Source of the DNA: Platynereis dumerilii
Lineage: Eukaryota > Annelida > Polychaeta > Phyllodocida > Nereididae
Length of the DNA: 64,000 bases
Assembly: GCA_026936325.1 (NCBI GenBank)
Contig: JAPTHN010000008.1
Span: forward strand, 16,770,259 to 16,834,258
Direction of reading: 5' to 3'
Shown here: in pieces, positions 59,481 to 64,000 of the stretch
How the letters are laid out: every line of letters begins with the position of its first letter
How positions within the stretch are numbered: position 1 is the stretch's first letter
Made by a program: the position numbers and the translations under genes
Notes under the pieces: generated by a model
What the model was told of the DNA's origin: nothing
Database searches by the model: none
What the model saw: only the letters and a program-made list of their open reading frames with translations

Positions 59481-59934
59481 AAATGAAGTCAAATACATTT
59501 GATTGAAATTAGACATATATACCACTTTCCCATGTGGTGACTTTTGCTCCTTTGATCTTTCACTAATCTTCAAATATTTTTGAAAAGTAAATGTTTCTCA
59601 CAAACAAGACTCACACACTATTGGATTACATTGAACCTAAACTATGAGGCTGTGGCAACTGGCAAGCGTTCAAACAATCCGGCACCAATTTGCATATGTT
59701 CCAATGCTAACCTATGGGGATTGCCATGTCAGGTCACATTCCAGTAATAATGACACAAAATATCTTTGTTCGTGTTGCTTTGACGAGCATTAAGCAATAA
59801 GCAGTAAGCATTATAGTGGTAATTTGTAGCATCGTTTCGATTGGTTCTTCTTGAAGGAAGCACCTTCACCTAGAGGATTCCTTCTTCACGGGATCAGCAA
59901 CATAATCCATATTTTATCAAAAAAGTGATATTGC

Positions 59935-60190
59935 TTTGGTAGAAATATTGAATATAGAATAAATGAACTGAATTCTGTAACCAGATTTATTGGATTCACA
60001 TAATTACATTTTCATAACCAGTTTCAAATTTTGCTCCTGAACTTCTATAGGCATGAGTATGATCATCAGGTTGCAAGCCTCAATTCAATTGTCATATTCT
60101 TAAATTACATTTACACTCAATTGCTTTAATTCAAAAGATTTTTCAATTTGGTTGTCACACCAATCAAATAATTTTTCATTCCCTGGATGT
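59935..60190 (-). repeat. Unclassified repeat R, copy 6 (inverted)
   Basis: Reverse complement of the R consensus: CAGATTTATTGGATTCACA, GGCATGAGTATGATCATCAG, AAAAGATTTTTCAATTTGG. Confidence 0.65.
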
Positions 60191-60437
60191 TTCTCATCTG
60201 GTTTAAGATATTTTACAAACAATGCTGAATTTTTGGTTCCCTGATTTCTGTGTCAAATTTATTTGATCTGAATCAGACAAATAACATTTTCCCGTATGGT
60301 AATTGTTTGATATTTGACCTTAACTGAATAGGAAAGAGAACGGCTTCTCAAATGAGTGCCTCACCTCAAGTACCAGCAATTTATTAATATATTTTTATTC
60401 TAGATATAGTAAAAAACTTTTCTTATTTGAAAAAATG

Positions 60438-60509
60438 CAGACGGTAGGGATCCAGGGGCCCATTAACTTATTTTGCCACAGGGCCCGAAGTGCCGCCAGT
60501 CAATTCCTG
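60438..60509 (-). mobile_element. Truncated relative of the 33,295 hAT-like MITE
   Basis: On the minus strand it reads CAGGAATTGACTGGCGGC, then TTCGGGCCCTGTGGCAAAAT and GGGCCCCTGGATCCCTACC, following the first ~70 bases of the element at 33,295. Only one end is present. Confidence 0.7.
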
Positions 60510-61049
60510 CTAATACATAGAGAACCTAAAGGGGCCTTGTTATATTTTGCACTGGCATGACCTGACATCAGGTTTGTCATTGAGTTGCCTAAATGCTTAT
60601 TTGCTTGGTTCATTTCTCTTTATGATAGAGGAGATGGCTGATTAGCTGCCTTTCAACTGAAGAATCACTGAGTTACACGACTCGATAGAAAAGGACTCTT
60701 CTTTGATATATTGCCTTTGAAGGTTGTCCTTTGCCGTTAGATATTTCCATCAGAAAATTTCCGCCAGTTTTCCAAATGTTGCAGCTACCTTATTTTATGA
60801 CCAATTTTTACATTACATGTTACAGGTGTATACAGTTCATTGTTCAGTCAGGCAAGAAGAGGTATGATTAAAAAGTTTAATGCTCAAAGCTCACACTCAA
60901 AAAAAAAATCTTTATAAAGATTTCTCATGGTCTTATTCTCAGAATAACTTAATTACATGAGCAATCTGATTAATTTGCTATTTTCCAATCAGAAAGGAGG
61001 TAGTGAAAATAATCAAGGCATGCCACCTATAAAATGGAAGCCATTTCGT

Positions 61050-61500
61050 AGATTGGATTATATTGGAATCTGCGTCATTTCTGAAGAAACTTTGTCATTG
61101 TGTCTTGCAGAGTATCAAGCATAGGTGCGCAGCTGACAAGAGAAGACCTGCATTTACCTGATGTATACTAGTTTTTCAGAGCACCTGGATTTTCAGTTTT
61201 CACTTCAGTCACGTGTGAGTCACATATTGCATTTCCAGGGTTACTGGTGGGCTTAAAACACTACAAATGTATGTGAGCTGGTGAAATGTAATGTATTTTG
61301 AGCTTCTGATTATATTGGCTTCTGCATCATACCAGGAAAAGTTTGTTGTTGTGTCTTGCAAAGCCTTTTCAAAACAGGTTTTTGTACAAATCTGACAACG
61401 GAAGACCTGCACAAGCTGACATAACCATTTTTTATTACACCCAGATTGTTATCTGATTCACGTGCCTATCGCATATGCTATGTGTAAGGTTTCTGTTGCA
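61050..61500 (+). repeat. Two tandem diverged copies of a block D-end-like segment
   Basis: 61,055-61,265 and 61,310-61,500 both contain GATTATATTGG, TGTGTCTTGC, GAAGACCTGCA and a TTCACGTG-like word. The reverse complement of 44,260-44,500 is related. Confidence 0.55.
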
Positions 61501-61544
61501 TGTGCAACGTATCCCAATTGAATTGGTAGATCTGTGGTATAATC

Positions 61545-61790
61545 AATATTTAATCAAAACATGATATTACTTTGGTAAAAATATTGATTGCATGAATGAA
61601 ATTCTTGGACCAGATTTATTAAATTAGGGTAATTACATTTTCAGGTTTGTAGTTGGCTTCAGAACTCATGAGTATCATAATCAGGATGCAAGCCTCAATC
61701 AAATTTGTCATTTTGTAGTTTACTTTGGACTAGAAAGATATTTCAATTGGTTGTAAAGTTAATCAAAGTGTGAAGTATATGATTTCATCT
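61545..61790 (-). repeat. Unclassified repeat R, copy 7 (inverted)
   Basis: Reverse complement of R: CCAGATTTATTAAATTAGGG, TGAGTATCATAATCAGGATG, GCAAGCCTCAATC. Confidence 0.6.
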
Positions 61791-61828
61791 TTCATGCAGT
61801 TTTTTCCAGATGTCTTTGGGTTCATATA

Positions 61829-64000
61829 GCCCCATGTATTCCCCCCCCCCATCAGGCCATTCCTAGATACGCCCTTGTAGACGTACATTCATTACAATAG
61901 ATTTATATTGTGGTTTGCTTGCCAAAGATTTTTTTAAAAACTGTTGGGCCAGTTGCTTATTTAGGTGTTCCGCTGATTGCCACAAGAAACAGTCTTGACA
62001 AATGATTTTTAATCAGAAATTAGAAAGATAATATAAGCAGAAGAAAATATTTAGAGTTAGTGAAGAATATTTTTGATATGAGAAGCAAAAGCCTTGGTTT
62101 CAAATGGGCTGAAGAACTACTAATTAAGATCAAATGAATTTATGAGAGTCTCTGGAAAATATTGGTCTCCCAGTGATGCAAATTTGGCAATGACTGGGAG
62201 ACCAAATCTGTCCACTTGAAAACCATTTGGTCTCCCAGTTACTATGTTAAGTGATCAGTCATCAATTATAAATATGCAGTTTGCATCCAATCGCTACAGC
62301 TGATAACTGTCATATATTTCCATTCTTCATAAAATGACAAGCAATTTAATGTTATGGTTGAAAATTGGGGGGGGGGCAGTGAAACGAATTAAGCCAATAT
62401 GCATTGGTTTCCCAAATTGTTACATGTCATGCATATACCCAATTTTACCGATATGACAAGCTATGAGAAGAATTAGTCAACAAACAGAAATCGAAATAAT
62501 ACCCATGATTGTTATGGCCAACTTGAATTGGATAGCTGCATCCAGCCCAAAGATGCATTGTAAATGCCATTTAGAACTGCTGTTTGCATGGACAAACATG
62601 AGGCATATCCATCAGAAGATACAAGACATTGGTTAGGGTGTCCCAAAAAAAGTGAAAGTCTGAAATTCATTAGGGCTAACCTCTAAATGTGTTCTATAGC
62701 CCGTCTCTGACTTCCAAGTAAAAATTCAGCACATTTGAAGGTGTTTTAGGTGTTGCTCAACAGCCCCAAAGATAGATTGGGGTTTAACATTGAATATTCA
62801 TGCGAAAATGGCTATTTTAGCTAATAGCTAAAAAATAATCAGTTTCATGTCACCTAAACACATGGATAGTTGACACAGAGATGTATAAATTATTCTGCAC
62901 ACTGTGGTACCAATTTCATATCTGCACCTCACTTGGTTTTTGTGTAATTGGCAAATGTATACTATTTTGCGTGAAAAATTGACGCCAAGGCAAAGTACGT
63001 TTCTTAATGAAGATTAATTGCAGTCTAATTTTGAATTTTAAACATGAGACAATCACAAATTGGTTCCATAGTGTGACAGAGACACGAGAACATCAACCAA
63101 TGTCTTACAATTAATTTGAGACTATTGAAACAATCTTAGAAGTTTTTTCAAATCACAGAAAATCGCATAAATAAGTAGGTCCCATACATGTGGATTTTCT
63201 CAATACCCAAGTAAGTTACAAATATGAAAGTAGTACCATAGTGTGCAGAATAATTTATACATCTTTTAATCCAATGTGTTTGGGTTGACTGAAACTGATA
63301 ATTTATGAGCTATTAGCTAAAATAGCCATTTTCGCATGAAAATTCAATGTTAAACCCCCATCTATCTTTGGGGCTCTTGAGCAACACCTAAAACACCTTC
63401 AAATGAGCTGAAATTTTACATGGGAGTCAGAGAGGGGCTATAGAACACATTTAGAGGTTAGCCCCAATGAATTTCAGACTTTCACTTTTTTTGGGACACC
63501 CTAACATTGGTGGATATGATGTGGACAAACCCATGTACACAGCAATCATGTCATGAAGGGTGTCTATGCATAGAACTCATATATATAAGATTCATATTTC
63601 ATGCCAAATACTTTGAACTATCAGGATACTGGGGATGAATTACAGCTGTTAATTGGCATTGCAAATATAAATAGATTTATGATCTTTGCTAATATTATTC
63701 CTTCTGGTATTATTATATGAATACCCCCATAGATATATCTAAGATCACATTCTTAGACATTTTTGAAGAATATGCAGACTGTCCTTTCTTAGAGAAAAGA
63801 CTCTTGAAACAAATTGATATTCAGCTTCTGAAGAAAAATCCTCAACAAAGCGATTCCAATAGACTCTAACAATGATTCACAGTCCCTTTCTTGGTGCATG
63901 CACTTGCTTATAAAATTAGACCATTGATCAGTGGGTAAAGCAAACATCGGATGGAGTGTTGGCCAACTTTGCAGAGCATAAAACAACAAGTGCAGAAGGT
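61829..64000 (+). repeat. Segmental duplication S, copy 2 (runs off the window)
   Basis: Starts inside the C-run of the MITE copy (CCCCATGTATTCCCC) and continues to the window end, interrupted by the foldback element at 62,634. Confidence 0.85.
62634..63503. mobile_element. Foldback element with ~310-bp TIRs, 8-bp TSD (TAGGGTGTCCC ends)
   Basis: The arm from 62,634 (TAGGGTGTCCCAAAAAAAGT) is repeated in reverse complement from 63,503 inwards for about 310 bases with few mismatches. It is flanked by perfect ACATTGGT (62,626-62,633 and 63,504-63,511). The paralogous site at about 58,870 (AAGGCATTCAGGGATATGAT) is empty. No coding capacity. Confidence 0.88.

Overview
This window is animal nuclear DNA: AT-rich, with short protein exons bounded by GT-AG introns and dense non-coding repeats. 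The combination of a recognisable AMPA-type glutamate receptor gene, an I-group LINE with RNase H, a CR1/L2-like LINE, tRNA-headed SINE-like sequences, many palindromic MITEs and a very frequent TAGGCCTA word suggests a marine invertebrate deuterostome (echinoderm, hemichordate or amphioxus). The species assignment is inference.

Region 1-2,016 is upstream sequence with a SINE-like copy and a small inverted repeat. Region 2,017-22,575 is one plus-strand gene, an AMPA-type ionotropic glutamate receptor. I place 14 exons: signal peptide, amino-terminal domain, ligand-binding halves S1 and S2, M1, the pore loop with a genomic Gln at the Q/R site, M3, the flip/flop segment, M4 and a short tail ending in a PDZ-like motif. 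The introns carry a TIR element (intron 1), a TA-flanked MITE (intron 8), a nearly whole 5.7 kb I-group LINE with a perfect 16-bp target-site duplication (intron 10) and a small MITE in the last part.

The most interesting feature is a nearly perfect direct tandem duplication (19,559-21,096 and 21,097-22,635). It doubles exactly the last two exons: the flip/flop segment with M4, and the C-terminal tail. The duplicated exon starts at the same split Arg codon where the mutually exclusive flip/flop exons of vertebrate AMPA receptors start. Only the downstream copy is followed closely by polyadenylation signals.

Region 22,950-64,000 has no gene I can recognise. It is a patchwork of low-copy duplicated blocks (about 24-33 kb against 33-39 kb, with further copies at 41-45 kb, 49 kb and, inverted, 59-62 kb). 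Younger insertions interrupt them: 8-bp-TSD MITEs, two long-TIR foldback elements beginning TAGGGTG, a nested-palindrome foldback element (45,797-47,708), a TTAA-flanked element (56,257-57,887), a 5'-truncated LINE (39,284-41,020), a LINE tail (29,706-30,019) and a SINE (near 45,000). Because the blocks are duplicated, several insertions have an empty site elsewhere in the window. No rRNA, CRISPR or virus-like element was recognised.
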